64,000 nt of DNA, from NCBI GenBank assembly GCA_900498245.1, contig LS998015.1, forward strand, positions 2,673,305 to 2,737,304, given 5' to 3'. Shown one piece after another: positions 24,127 to 32,773 of this stretch; within the stretch, counting starts at the first letter, position 1, and each line of letters starts with the position of its first letter. Both the position numbers and the translations under genes were made by a program. Under the pieces are notes generated by a model. That model saw only the letters and a program-made list of their open reading frames with translations. It was not told where the DNA came from and ran no database searches. This stretch comes from Candidatus Zixiibacteriota bacterium (lineage in GTDB: Bacteria; Zixibacteria; MSB-5A5; GN15; PGXB01).

Positions 24127-26028
24127 CTAATATTCGAATTTAACCCGATCGATTCCGTCTTTGGCGGCTTTGTTGCCCGGGTCGCATTTCAGAACCTTGT
24201 TGTACCAGTCGAACGCCGCCTTATAGTCTTTCTTGGCTATAGCTTTATCGGAAGCGCGCGTGTCGGAAGCCCGGAATTCGTAGACCTGGCCGATCCAGAG
24301 AAGCAAATTAGGGTCACTGCATTCCGAGTTGCCTTTCTTCACCGAACAATTCAGGGCTTTATTGAGATAATCAAGCGAGCGCGAGTAGTTTTTGGAACAG
24401 ATTCCCGAAAAGTCCGCATATCCTAACGACTTCAACGCATCGCAGTTGTCCGGCTCCGCCGCCAGCACTTTCTGAAAAAGATCGACTGCCTTGGAGCACT
24501 CCGACAATTGATATAGGTCGATCGATGCCAGCATCGAGGCCGCCTTCATGTTGTCGGGTTTGAATTCCATCACTTTCTCCAAATAGGAAGCCGCCAGCTT
24601 GGTCAGGTCAATCCCCGCCAACGGATCCGGACCCGCGGTCGAATCGTCGGCTGTTCCGCCCGCGGGCTGGCCCTGCGACGATTTCTCGGCGAGATACAGG
24701 GCCGATGTGGCGGCATTGTAATAAATGCTCCAGCCCCGCTCATCCACCCCCATGGCAATCCGTTTCATATAGTAAATCAAGGCACTGCGGTAATCGCCGA
24801 GATAATTGTATGATATGGCAATGCCGTAATAAAGCCGGTCCTGGGTGGAATCGATAGCCAGCGATTTCTTAAAATAATCAATAGTATTCTGATAATCCTT
24901 CAAGCTTTCGTAGCACTCCCCCATCCGGCGGTAGAGTTCATCTTCCCCGATTCCGGATTTGAAATCTGCTCCCTGCTTTTTCACCCATTCAATATGCTTG
25001 TTATAGAAGTACAGGGCGGAGTCAAATTCGTTGTTTCCCTGAAATGCCCGAGCGTCATAAAAATATATGTCTTTCGGCTCCACCGGAATCGACAAAACCT
25101 TCGCAAAATCCTCTTTGGCCTCGACATAGCCGCCCAGCAGTAAATAGGCCATTCCGGCCTCATAGTAGGCCCGGCCGCTGGTGCTGTCGGCCCGGCCCCC
25201 AATCAAATCGATATATTTTTTATAGGAGCCGATCGCCTCCATATAGCGCTGCTTGGCTTCTTCGCTGGTTCGCGAGGAACGGGCGGCCTTGTAATAAATA
25301 CTTCCGGCCCTAAGCCACGCCGTCGCCAGCGTGGAATCCTTGGTCAGGACTATTTTCAATTTTTCCAGGGCGCAATTGTAGTCTTTCATTTCCAGGCAGG
25401 CCTCCGCCAGGTGGAAATAAACTTCAGTCGAGCCGGTATCCATCGCCAGAGCCTTTTCATATTCACTCACCGCGATCGGGTAGAACTTGAGATAATAGTT
25501 GGCGTCACCCAGATTGATATGGTAATCGGCTTTGGTGGAATCGAGCACTATGGCCTGATAAAGGACATTGGCCGCGCTGTCGTATTTGGCCCGGGAGATA
25601 TAAGCCAGCCCCATACCGTTGTAGAAGGCCGCTTTCATATCCTTCGCTTTCTTTATCCCCTCACTGAAATTTTTGGTGGCTTCGTCTTTCTTGCCTTCTT
25701 TCAACTGCACCAGACCGAGAGCATATAATCCTTCGTAAAATCGGCTGTTCTTGTCATAGGAAAGCTGATATTGCTCCTCCGCCTCCTTCAATTTCCCCTG
25801 ATTTTCATAAATCTGGCCGAGAACATAATAATTGGCGGAGAAACTCGGGTCCAGTTTGATATCTTTTTGCAGTAAGTCTATCGCGGTTGTCGTATCCCCG
25901 GAATTAAGGGCGGTGCTGATTTCACCTTTGATTTCCCCCTGCGAGAACAACAGCACAGGGAGGGTCATTAAAATCAACAGGGCGGTCAGAACGGCCCTGT
26001 TGGCCGTGGCGAACTTGAATTTTTCCAA
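24127..26028 (-). CDS. Periplasmic TPR-repeat protein of the Ton operon
   Basis: A 633-residue protein built of at least ten tetratricopeptide repeats (for example YYVLGQIYENQGKLKEAEEQ, YEGLYALGLVQLKEGKKDEA, VYFHLAEACLEMKDYNCALE). The TTG at 26028 is proposed as start: AGAGAGG lies 8 bases upstream and it gives a clean signal peptide (EKFKFATANRAVLTALLILMTLPVLLFSQ). An ATG at 26115 would add 29 residues and overlap the upstream gene by 38 bases. TPR proteins act as protein-binding scaffolds; a gene like this commonly accompanies exbB/exbD/tonB in FCB bacteria. A link to the Ton complex is inferred from the operon. Confidence 0.82.
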   Translation of the reverse strand: MEKFKFATANRAVLTALLILMTLPVLLFSQGEIKGEISTALNSGDTTTAIDLLQKDIKLDPSFSANYYVLGQIYENQGKLKEAEEQYQLSYDKNSRFYEGLYALGLVQLKEGKKDEATKNFSEGIKKAKDMKAAFYNGMGLAYISRAKYDSAANVLYQAIVLDSTKADYHINLGDANYYLKFYPIAVSEYEKALAMDTGSTEVYFHLAEACLEMKDYNCALEKLKIVLTKDSTLATAWLRAGSIYYKAARSSRTSEEAKQRYMEAIGSYKKYIDLIGGRADSTSGRAYYEAGMAYLLLGGYVEAKEDFAKVLSIPVEPKDIYFYDARAFQGNNEFDSALYFYNKHIEWVKKQGADFKSGIGEDELYRRMGECYESLKDYQNTIDYFKKSLAIDSTQDRLYYGIAISYNYLGDYRSALIYYMKRIAMGVDERGWSIYYNAATSALYLAEKSSQGQPAGGTADDSTAGPDPLAGIDLTKLAASYLEKVMEFKPDNMKAASMLASIDLYQLSECSKAVDLFQKVLAAEPDNCDALKSLGYADFSGICSKNYSRSLDYLNKALNCSVKKGNSECSDPNLLLWIGQVYEFRASDTRASDKAIAKKDYKAAFDWYNKVLKCDPGNKAAKDGIDRVKFEY

Positions 26029-26077
26029 CCTCAATACCTCTCTAAAGGCCCAAAAAAATTTAGAACGGTATATTACC

Positions 26078-26317
26078 TTAATTCTGGCCATTGTCAAGAA
26101 TTTTATTGTGGTCATGCCGGTCTATATCCCCTTTCGCTTCGTGATATTTCCTAAGGAATAATTTCATCCGGAATAAAAAGTATAGAATCAAAAGGCCGCC
26201 GATCAGGACTTTCATCATCGTGGAGATTGCCAGCGGAACAAACAGGATGGCATAAAACCCGACCAGCAATACCAGTATGGCAGAAATCAGATTGACTGCC
26301 AATTCCGGACGACTCAT
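26078..26317 (-). CDS. Small two-helix membrane protein, first gene of the Ton operon
   Basis: A 79-residue protein. The ATG at 26317 has AAAGGAG 10 bases upstream; longer in-frame extensions do not. Two hydrophobic helices (about 8-30 and 33-52) are followed by a basic and charged tail ending HNKILDNGQN. It lies 49 bases before the TPR gene and is probably co-transcribed. No family is recognised. Confidence 0.55.
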   Translation of the reverse strand: MSRPELAVNLISAILVLLVGFYAILFVPLAISTMMKVLIGGLLILYFLFRMKLFLRKYHEAKGDIDRHDHNKILDNGQN

Positions 26318-26562
26318 TGCTACTTTCTCCTTTCCTCTTTTTATACATGCGGAAGGGACATTTCTTCCCACAACTCCGTCTGCCGCCATAAATTATATCA
26401 AACTGTATGCCACAAACTTCCGCCACGTGATATATTTAATCATATGAGATACAAGAGAATAACTTAACTCCTCCGGGACTTTTAATATCCTTTCCATAAA
26501 CGCAACAACTGCGCCGCCTCTTCCCCCCATGACATTTGCCACTTATCATAATAATATGAATA

Positions 26563-27795
26563 TCAATAAGTTAACATAGTCCGTGGCTGGGCCTCAGGCG
26601 GCCACCACAAAGTCTCAATTCGTATGATTTCACTAAATCTAAATCTGAGGCGCAATTCACCATTAAATGCCACTCGAGCGCCCCAAATATCCCGCGCCGG
26701 CGTAAAAACCAATTTAGCCAGTAGCGAATCTAACTCCGATTTCATATCCGGATACATGGGATAGGCGGGATTGCTGGAAATTATCTTTCCCAGGGTATCA
26801 ATTCTGACCAACACTCTTATCGAGTCAGCAATGGAGAAAATCTTTTTCCTCCAGAAAAGCCCTCCCGGTGCATTCTCAGGAATGGGCGGATTTAATATTG
26901 AATCCGGGAAAAGGAGATTGTCGATTCGCAAGTATTCAAAGGGGAATAGCCGCGTCGAATCAAATGTGTCCGGTGGCCAGCCGAAAGTCGGATATCTCAG
27001 GTTTTCGAAAAAACGGAACAAAATATAAAAGCGCGAGGGTATTTTTTTGCCCATATAGGTCGCCGGGGAAAATTCGGCATTAAGCATAACCCGGGATATG
27101 GTCGACGAGAAGTTACGATGCGTCCGGCAGTACTCGATGACATTGGAGGGGTGGCCACTGCTGTCAAGGGCGATCTCAAAAACGGCATATGGGTAATCGC
27201 CCAAACGCTCCTTCAGATTGAACATACAAAAATAGGGAGGAAAGTACTTCACACCCGGTAGCGTGAAACCGTTTTCTCTCAAGCCCTCTTCGACCAGCCG
27301 ACGGTTTCGATAGGATATTCGCGGATCATAGGGAAAAGTCAGAATGGCCGGAAAGCCGCCCCGCGGCGGCTTGATGAGCAGATGAGCCGGCAAAATAAAA
27401 GGAATTCTCTCTCCCCTGTAAACCGCCGGTTGAAATTTCAATTTCGCCAACGAATTTTTAAAGCGAGAAATGAAATCTCTCATACCGGCCCTGACGACCT
27501 TCAGGGAATCAACCTGCCCGGAGTCGGACAGATAAAAAAGCAAATCCCCTTCGACAGGAAAGACGGTATAGGGAAGCGAATCAGTCGGCTGAAGCCAGAG
27601 CCACGACTTAATACCCCCGTTTTCATAGACGGCATTGCGCATCAGCAAATCGGGAAGACTGTCCGTCAGAATCTCCCGGACATAGGGAAACTCGACTCCG
27701 AGCCAAACATTCTCCGAATCGATTACGGCCGCACCCAAATTACCTGCAACAATGAAAATGATTAAGATTAGAGTGAAACCGGTCCTGATAAACAT
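26563..27795 (-). CDS. Secreted protein with three TonB-C-like units
   Basis: A 410-residue exported protein. A signal peptide (MFIRTGFTLILIIFIVAGNLGA) is followed by three similar blocks, each with the layout V..D..G......VV, then F....LAKLKFQPA and a G..IPF-type strand: about 85-150 (FKNSLAKLKFQPAVYRGERI), 215-275 (SRVMLNAEFSPATYMGKKIP) and 325-400 (DSLLAKLVFTPARDIWGARV). This is the pattern of TonB C-terminal domains, including the FxPA-xxxGxxV hallmark. There is no membrane anchor beyond the signal peptide and no proline-rich linker, so it cannot be a normal TonB. A soluble binder of TonB boxes or peptidoglycan is possible. It lies 245 bases downstream-side of the Ton operon. RBS AGGACGAGG supports the start. 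Confidence 0.75.
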   Translation of the reverse strand: MFIRTGFTLILIIFIVAGNLGAAVIDSENVWLGVEFPYVREILTDSLPDLLMRNAVYENGGIKSWLWLQPTDSLPYTVFPVEGDLLFYLSDSGQVDSLKVVRAGMRDFISRFKNSLAKLKFQPAVYRGERIPFILPAHLLIKPPRGGFPAILTFPYDPRISYRNRRLVEEGLRENGFTLPGVKYFPPYFCMFNLKERLGDYPYAVFEIALDSSGHPSNVIEYCRTHRNFSSTISRVMLNAEFSPATYMGKKIPSRFYILFRFFENLRYPTFGWPPDTFDSTRLFPFEYLRIDNLLFPDSILNPPIPENAPGGLFWRKKIFSIADSIRVLVRIDTLGKIISSNPAYPMYPDMKSELDSLLAKLVFTPARDIWGARVAFNGELRLRFRFSEIIRIETLWWPPEAQPRTMLTY

Positions 27796-27899
27796 CCTCG
27801 TCCTAATACGATTCCTCTGAACGAATTATCACCATCAAGAACATCTGCATCATATTATACAAATTGAGCGGTTAATTTGCGAGGATTTTTTGCGCCTTT

Positions 27900-29402
27900 T
27901 CAGGACAGAATCTTCTCTCGAATCAGACTCATCTCCCGGCGGTCGGCCAGATAATATCCGGCCGCCAGGGCACCTCCCGCTGACAGAGCGACAATGACAA
28001 AGAAATAGATCCAGTTGTCGGGAACGAGGATAAGGCGACCCGCCGATGCCAATCCAAACGTCAGTAAGGCGGCCGAGGCTGACGCCCTAATAATCGAATA
28101 ATAGTATCGCCCCGGCTTGACACCGAGGATCGGACAAATCAGAAGCGGCATCACAAACAAATAGATGACGATCTGGGAGATCAGTGTTCCATAGGCCACC
28201 CCGATAATTCCGATTTTCTGTACCAGATAAATAGTAAGTCCCAAATTGATTATTCCCTCGCCCAAATTAATATATAGTATTGTCCGGTGCCTTTCGATAG
28301 CATAAAGGACCGAGTTGCCGATGGCATTGGGCAGATAAACCGCCGCCGGCACAATCAGCAATTTCAAAATCGCCGCCGATTCGTCATACCCCGGTCCCAT
28401 CCAGAGACGGATAAAATCCGGGGCCAGTACCAGCACTCCTGCGGCCGCCGCGAAAGTCAGGAAGTAGAGATATTTCGTACCCACAAGAAAAATCCGCCCG
28501 ATTTTCTCATCGCCTCCGGTAGCGTCATAATGGCTCACGAGCGGTCTCAGCGGAAAGGAAACGGCGTGAATGATATTACGCATCGCAATGATCACGGCGG
28601 TGGCGACGGCATAAACGGTCACAGCCGAGGTATCCAGAAAATATCCTATGACAACGCTATCCGTATTGGCTATCAAGAGCCACGCGATCGAAATAAAGAA
28701 ACTTATCAGCCCGTAATTGAAAAGCATCCGAATCGTATCGCTCCGAACAAAGGAGCGTCCGAATTTAATCGGGGGATGCAATTTCCTTAAGAGCGCGGCC
28801 GAAACCACCAGACGAAAAATCGTGAAGAGCAGGAAAGCCCCGGCCAGCGAGACAATTCCGTGACCGGTCTTGAGTAGAAGCACGACGAGCGCCGTCCGTG
28901 AAATATCTTCCGCCACCGCAATGATGTTGGCGATATCATAGCGATGAAAGGCCCCGAGCGTGCCCCCCCATGGGAGCATGATGAAGGTCAGGGCCGTATT
29001 GATTCCGATTATGAACAGCGCCCCTTTCCCGTCATCGATATACTCCGGCGGTATATTGAACCAGTGGAGCGAAAAATATGAAAGAACGAAAGTAATAATG
29101 ATTACGGCCGCCCCGATTATAGAGTAAATCAGGAAACTGCTGTTGAGAATCGAATTGACCCGATCATAATCTTTCAAGCCGAGAAATTTGGAGATATACC
29201 GCACCAGTGCCTGTTGCAGGCCGAGATCGAGGACGGTCATATAATTGATGAGGGCGAAAACCAGCACCCAGACCCCGTAGAGTTGATTTCCGAGTGAATG
29301 TATGATGAACGGATTGACAAAGAAAACCAGTCCCATCCGGACAAGCAGACTTATCCAGGAGGTCACTACATTTTTCCCGAACTGACGGAGGAGATTGGGC
29401 AT
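27900..29402 (-). CDS. Wzx-type polysaccharide flippase (MOP superfamily)
   Basis: A 500-residue integral membrane protein with about 14 predicted helices, the size and pattern of O-antigen/teichoic-acid flippases (MATE/MVF-like MOP superfamily). The N-terminus (GKNVVTSWISLLVRMGLVFFVNPF, in short pieces) and YGVWVLVFALINYMTVLDLG are typical of the Polysacc_synt family. Such proteins flip lipid-linked sugar units across the inner membrane. It stands alone here, 28 kb from the glycan genes at 57-63 kb. No shine-dalgarno is seen; a TTGACC-18-TATATT promoter lies only about 10 bases before the ATG, so the message may be nearly leaderless. Confidence 0.88.
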   Translation of the reverse strand: MPNLLRQFGKNVVTSWISLLVRMGLVFFVNPFIIHSLGNQLYGVWVLVFALINYMTVLDLGLQQALVRYISKFLGLKDYDRVNSILNSSFLIYSIIGAAVIIITFVLSYFSLHWFNIPPEYIDDGKGALFIIGINTALTFIMLPWGGTLGAFHRYDIANIIAVAEDISRTALVVLLLKTGHGIVSLAGAFLLFTIFRLVVSAALLRKLHPPIKFGRSFVRSDTIRMLFNYGLISFFISIAWLLIANTDSVVIGYFLDTSAVTVYAVATAVIIAMRNIIHAVSFPLRPLVSHYDATGGDEKIGRIFLVGTKYLYFLTFAAAAGVLVLAPDFIRLWMGPGYDESAAILKLLIVPAAVYLPNAIGNSVLYAIERHRTILYINLGEGIINLGLTIYLVQKIGIIGVAYGTLISQIVIYLFVMPLLICPILGVKPGRYYYSIIRASASAALLTFGLASAGRLILVPDNWIYFFVIVALSAGGALAAGYYLADRREMSLIREKILS

Positions 29403-29411
29403 AATGAGGCG

Positions 29412-29441
29412 AATATAAAGGAATTAATAAATTCTGGTCAA
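29412..29441 (-). promoter_or_regulatory. Candidate promoter of the flippase gene
   Basis: Minus-strand TTGACC (29436-29441), 18-base spacer and TATATT (29412-29417), about 10 bases before the ATG at 29402. Confidence 0.4.
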
Positions 29442-29481
29442 AGGCAATTTGAAATTAATCTCCGGTCGAAATCTTTTTTTG

Positions 29482-29510
29482 TTGTCAATCAAAGTTTTAT
29501 CCGTTAAATA
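29482..29510 (+). promoter_or_regulatory. Promoter of the S9 peptidase gene
   Basis: TTGTCA (29482-29487), 17-base spacer and TAAATA (29505-29510), 28 bases before the ATG at 29539. Confidence 0.6.
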
Positions 29511-29538
29511 GAAATAATCTTTCACTGATGAGGTATAA

Positions 29539-31545
29539 ATGAAAAAGACTAATAAAAAGCGGCTTCTTACGGCCGAGGACCTCTGCCGCCTGAATATTCT
29601 CGGCGGCGTCGCCATCTCCCCCGATGAATCCAAAATCGCCTACACCGTGGAGACGATATCCGAAGATAAAAAGAAATATTTCTCCCATACTTATGTTTTG
29701 GACACCAAAGACGGCCTGCCGCACCAATTTACTTTCGGCGAAATCAGCGATCATGCCCTGTCCTGGTCGCCCGACGGCCGACATATCGCTTTCATCTCGA
29801 CCCGCGAAAAAAAGACCGGGATTTACATTATCCCGTCCGAAGGGGGCGCCGAGAAGAAAATTATCGAAGAAGACGGCGCTTTCAGCAAACCGGTCTGGAC
29901 GCCGGATGGAAAGAGCCTCGTCTTTGCCTTCCGCTACAATGATTCTCATACCGAAAAAGACGAGAAAAAGAAAAAAGAGGCCCCGGTCTTCCGGCACATC
30001 ACGCGGCTGTTCTATCGTCTCGACGGCCTCGGCTTTTTGCCCCTGGATCGGTTTCATATCTGGAAACTTGATATCGCTTCGGGCCTAATGAATCAACTGA
30101 CCAAAGGGAAATACGACGAGACTCAGCCGGCGGTCACTCCCGACGGCAAAGCCATCGTTTTTGTTTCCAACAGGTCCAAGGACCCGGATCTTTACCCGCT
30201 TCGTGAGGACCTGTTCATTATGCCGATTAACGGCGGGAGGGAAAAACGGATCCCGACTCCGGCCGGTCCGGTGGCGTCCCCTTCGGTTTCACCTGACGGC
30301 AAAAAAGTCGCTTATCTCGGGCATACCAATCCCGATGATACCTGGGGAGCGACCAATTTTCATCTTTGGACAGTCGGTACCACCGGCAAACCTTCAGCGA
30401 AAGACCTCGTCCCGAAATTCGATCGCCCCTGCTTCGACCTGACCATCGGCGATATGGGCGAAGGACACGATATGCCCCCTCTATACTGGTCGCCGGACAG
30501 CCGCAGGATTTACTTTGCCGCCTCCGATACCGGGACAACTCATATTTTCTATGTCACTGCCCGCGGCGGCCTGCCGACCCGTATTACCAAAAAACCGTGC
30601 CATGTGAAATCATTCAGCATGGCGGGAAAGAAGAAATTGATTGCCGCCACGATATCCGACCTCAGCCATCCCGGCGATCTTTTCATATTTCCGCCCAATT
30701 ATGACGGTGATCGCAGGGCCTTCCGATTGACCGAATTGAATCGTCCCTTGTTTACGGAGATGAATTTGCCGAAAGTCCGGGAATTGTGGTTTAAAGGATT
30801 CGACGGCACCGACCTGCAGGGCTGGCTGGTGACTCCGCCCAATTTCAATCGCAATAGAAAATATCCGGCCATCCTGGAAATTCACGGCGGTCCGAGAGTG
30901 CAATACGGCTTCACGTTCTATTATGAGATGCTCTTTCTGGCCAGTCGGGGATATGTCGTTTTCTATACCAATCCTCGCGGCGGCGGGGGCCGAGGCGAAA
31001 TGTGGGCCGAAGCAAATGTCGGGGACTGGGGCGGTATCGACTATATGGATTGCATGGCCGCCGCCGATTTTATGGAATCATTCCCGTTCGTGAACAAAAA
31101 CCGAACCGGCGTTACCGGCGGGTCGTATGGCGGGTATATGACCAATTGGATTGTCGGCCACACACCCCGCTTCAAGGCCGCCGTCACCCAGCGCTCCGTT
31201 GTTTCCCTGGAATCTTTCTGCGGTTCCTCCGATTTCGGTTTCCTCGACAGAGGCGAATTCGGCGGCTACCCGTGGGAAAATCCCGAAGGTTACATAAAAA
31301 TGTCGCCCTTGACTTATGCCAAAAATGTCAGGACACCGCTTTTGATTCTTCACAATGAAAATGATTTACGCTGCGCCATCGAACAGGCGGAACGGCTCTT
31401 TGCGACTTTGAAATTGATGAAGAAAAAAGTGGAATTTGTCCGCTTCCCGGAGGAACCGCACGGATTGTCGCGCCATGGGCGGCCCGACCGGCGCTTGGCC
31501 CGCCTCGGTTGGATCGTTCGCTGGTTCGACCGCTACCTCAAATAA
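29539..31545 (+). CDS. S9-family prolyl oligopeptidase-like peptidase
   Basis: A 668-residue serine peptidase of family S9 (acylaminoacyl-peptidase/DPP-like). The N-terminal part (about 15-400) is a beta-propeller with WD40-like/TolB-like blades (LSWSPDGRHIAFIST, PVWTPDGKSLVFAF, PAVTPDGKAIVFVSN, PSVSPDGKKVAYLG). The C-terminal alpha/beta hydrolase (about 415-668) has the nucleophile S529 in TGGSYGGYM, acid D609 in LHNENDLRC and H641 in EEPHGLSRHG; the oxyanion-side motif IHGGPRVQYG starts at 448. There is no signal peptide, so it should act in the cytoplasm on short peptides. It has its own promoter and a TGAGGT ribosome site. Confidence 0.95.
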   Translation: MKKTNKKRLLTAEDLCRLNILGGVAISPDESKIAYTVETISEDKKKYFSHTYVLDTKDGLPHQFTFGEISDHALSWSPDGRHIAFISTREKKTGIYIIPSEGGAEKKIIEEDGAFSKPVWTPDGKSLVFAFRYNDSHTEKDEKKKKEAPVFRHITRLFYRLDGLGFLPLDRFHIWKLDIASGLMNQLTKGKYDETQPAVTPDGKAIVFVSNRSKDPDLYPLREDLFIMPINGGREKRIPTPAGPVASPSVSPDGKKVAYLGHTNPDDTWGATNFHLWTVGTTGKPSAKDLVPKFDRPCFDLTIGDMGEGHDMPPLYWSPDSRRIYFAASDTGTTHIFYVTARGGLPTRITKKPCHVKSFSMAGKKKLIAATISDLSHPGDLFIFPPNYDGDRRAFRLTELNRPLFTEMNLPKVRELWFKGFDGTDLQGWLVTPPNFNRNRKYPAILEIHGGPRVQYGFTFYYEMLFLASRGYVVFYTNPRGGGGRGEMWAEANVGDWGGIDYMDCMAAADFMESFPFVNKNRTGVTGGSYGGYMTNWIVGHTPRFKAAVTQRSVVSLESFCGSSDFGFLDRGEFGGYPWENPEGYIKMSPLTYAKNVRTPLLILHNENDLRCAIEQAERLFATLKLMKKKVEFVRFPEEPHGLSRHGRPDRRLARLGWIVRWFDRYLK

Positions 31546-31552
31546 TGGGGGG

Positions 31553-31942
31553 CTAAAACCCCTTCTCTTTCAGAAAGCGGTCGGCTTCGGAGACGGATGC
31601 AAAAATTTTGCACTCTTCGGGATAATCGCTGTGGGCGATCATCCGTTTCAACTGGTTCCGCGTAATGGGATTATCGACAACATAAATGGAATACACGGCA
31701 TTATGAGTGTGGCACCAGTTGATATGCTCGCCAATTACCGCGACCATCTCCGGGTACGATGTCTTCCAGTTGAGAAGATTGATTAATTTAACCCACTTTT
31801 CGGTCAAAAGCGGCTGGACTACTTTCATGAATTCATCGTGATATTCATGCGCCGTCTCTTCTTTCCAAATGCCGTAAATTTTGGAAAAAATGACTCTCCG
31901 CTCCTGGTCGGCATCGATCGTGAAATTCATGCTGAATGACAT
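31553..31942 (-). CDS. Small STAS/SpoIIAA-like cytosolic protein (copy 1)
   Basis: A 129-residue soluble protein starting MSFSMNFTIDADQERRVIF; AAGGTGAGGG lies upstream. It is closely similar along its whole length to the next gene (32015-32401). The shared positions include KIYGIWK-ETA, YH-EF, KW-KLI-L-NW, SYPE, IG-H-WC and NP-T-NQLK. The alternating beta/alpha layout (I.GIW..ET...Y...F.K...PL, then a KLIDL strand) resembles the STAS or SpoIIAA-like fold, used in anti-sigma antagonist and cytosolic signalling proteins. This is a weak fold guess. A paired Trp-Cys (WC near residue 83) and Asp-rich start are conserved in both copies. Function is unknown. It is convergent with the peptidase gene. 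Confidence 0.7.
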   Translation of the reverse strand: MSFSMNFTIDADQERRVIFSKIYGIWKEETAHEYHDEFMKVVQPLLTEKWVKLINLLNWKTSYPEMVAVIGEHINWCHTHNAVYSIYVVDNPITRNQLKRMIAHSDYPEECKIFASVSEADRFLKEKGF

Positions 31943-32014
31943 GAAACCCTCACCTTAATATATTAAGGTCTCTTTATGCCTTACCATCGGGATTGAGCCC
32001 CGCCCGGGAATTTT

Positions 32015-32401
32015 CTAGAATCCATTCTCGCGAAGAAATTTGTCGCCTTCGGCAATCGTTCGAAACATCCGGCTGATCTCTTCGGTCCCCCCCTGAACAA
32101 ACATCTTCTTCAACTGGTTCGAAGTCACCGGATTCTCTATTATATTTACGGAAAGAATCATACCGTTGTCCATACACCAGCGCAGGTGGTCGCCGATAAT
32201 ATCAATTGTCTCCGGATATGAGGAGCGCCAATTGTTCAAGTCGATTAATTTTGCCCATTTGCCCCGGATAAGGGGCTCAGCGACCTTAATAAACTCGGCA
32301 TGATACAACTGAGCCGTCTCATCTTTCCAGATGCCATAAATCTTCTCTCTGATGAGTTTTCTCTTGAGATCGGCATCAATTGTAAAATTCATGCTGAAAC
32401 T
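32015..32401 (-). CDS. Small STAS/SpoIIAA-like cytosolic protein (copy 2)
   Basis: A 128-residue tandem paralogue of the gene at 31553-31942, reading MSFSMNFTIDADLKRKLIRE. The ATG at 32401 has GGAGAA nearby; an upstream in-frame ATG extension of 11 residues lacks similarity to copy 1. Both end in an acidic/aromatic helix and KGF or NGF. A promoter (TTGACA-17-TATTTT, 32490-32518) lies about 90 bases upstream, so this copy is first and the other follows by about 70 bases. Function unknown, fold guess as for copy 1. Confidence 0.7.
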   Translation of the reverse strand, partial: SFSMNFTIDADLKRKLIREKIYGIWKDETAQLYHAEFIKVAEPLIRGKWAKLIDLNNWRSSYPETIDIIGDHLRWCMDNGMILSVNIIENPVTSNQLKKMFVQGGTEEISRMFRTIAEGDKFLRENGF

Positions 32402-32489
32402 CATAAGTTCTCCGTAGGCAGAATTAAAAGCCACCTCTTAATTATACCTATAAAGTTTTCGCGAAAGGACAAATTCAATGGACAATTTT

Positions 32490-32518
32490 AAAATAATTCA
32501 ACTTTCGTTTTATGTCAA
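32490..32518 (-). promoter_or_regulatory. Promoter of the STAS-like gene pair
   Basis: Minus-strand TTGACA (32513-32518), 17-base spacer and TATTTT (32490-32495), about 90 bases before the ATG at 32401. Confidence 0.65.
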
Positions 32519-32663
32519 CTTAATTCTCGGAGGGAAGGCCCAATTGGAACTTTCAACTCTCGTGGGTCTATTCGCAGTTTCTTTGCCGTTCGGTAATAAT
32601 CATCACCTGCGTTTTTGCATTACAACAGTAATTTGGGGGACCATCCGATACATTTGACATAAT

Positions 32664-32691
32664 AAAAGATGCCGCCGTTGCCGGCGGCATC
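32664..32691 (-). terminator. Terminator of the TonB-dependent receptor gene
   Basis: Minus-strand stem GATGCCGCCG / CGGCGGCATC with a 4-base loop, followed by TTTTATT. It lies about 85 bases past the stop at 32774. Confidence 0.85.
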
Positions 32692-32773
32692 CTTCTGGGA
32701 GGGACTATGTGTAAGGCACTATTTTATACGCCCGTGCCGTGGCGTTAGTTGAAAAAAAATAAAAATTTTTCAA

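Larger units (their letters stand above)
32402..32773. other. Intergenic region with promoter and terminator
   Basis: This 372-base gap holds the minus-strand promoter of the small paralogue pair (32490-32518) and the terminator of the TonB-dependent receptor gene (32664-32691). I see no gene in the remainder. Confidence 0.7.
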
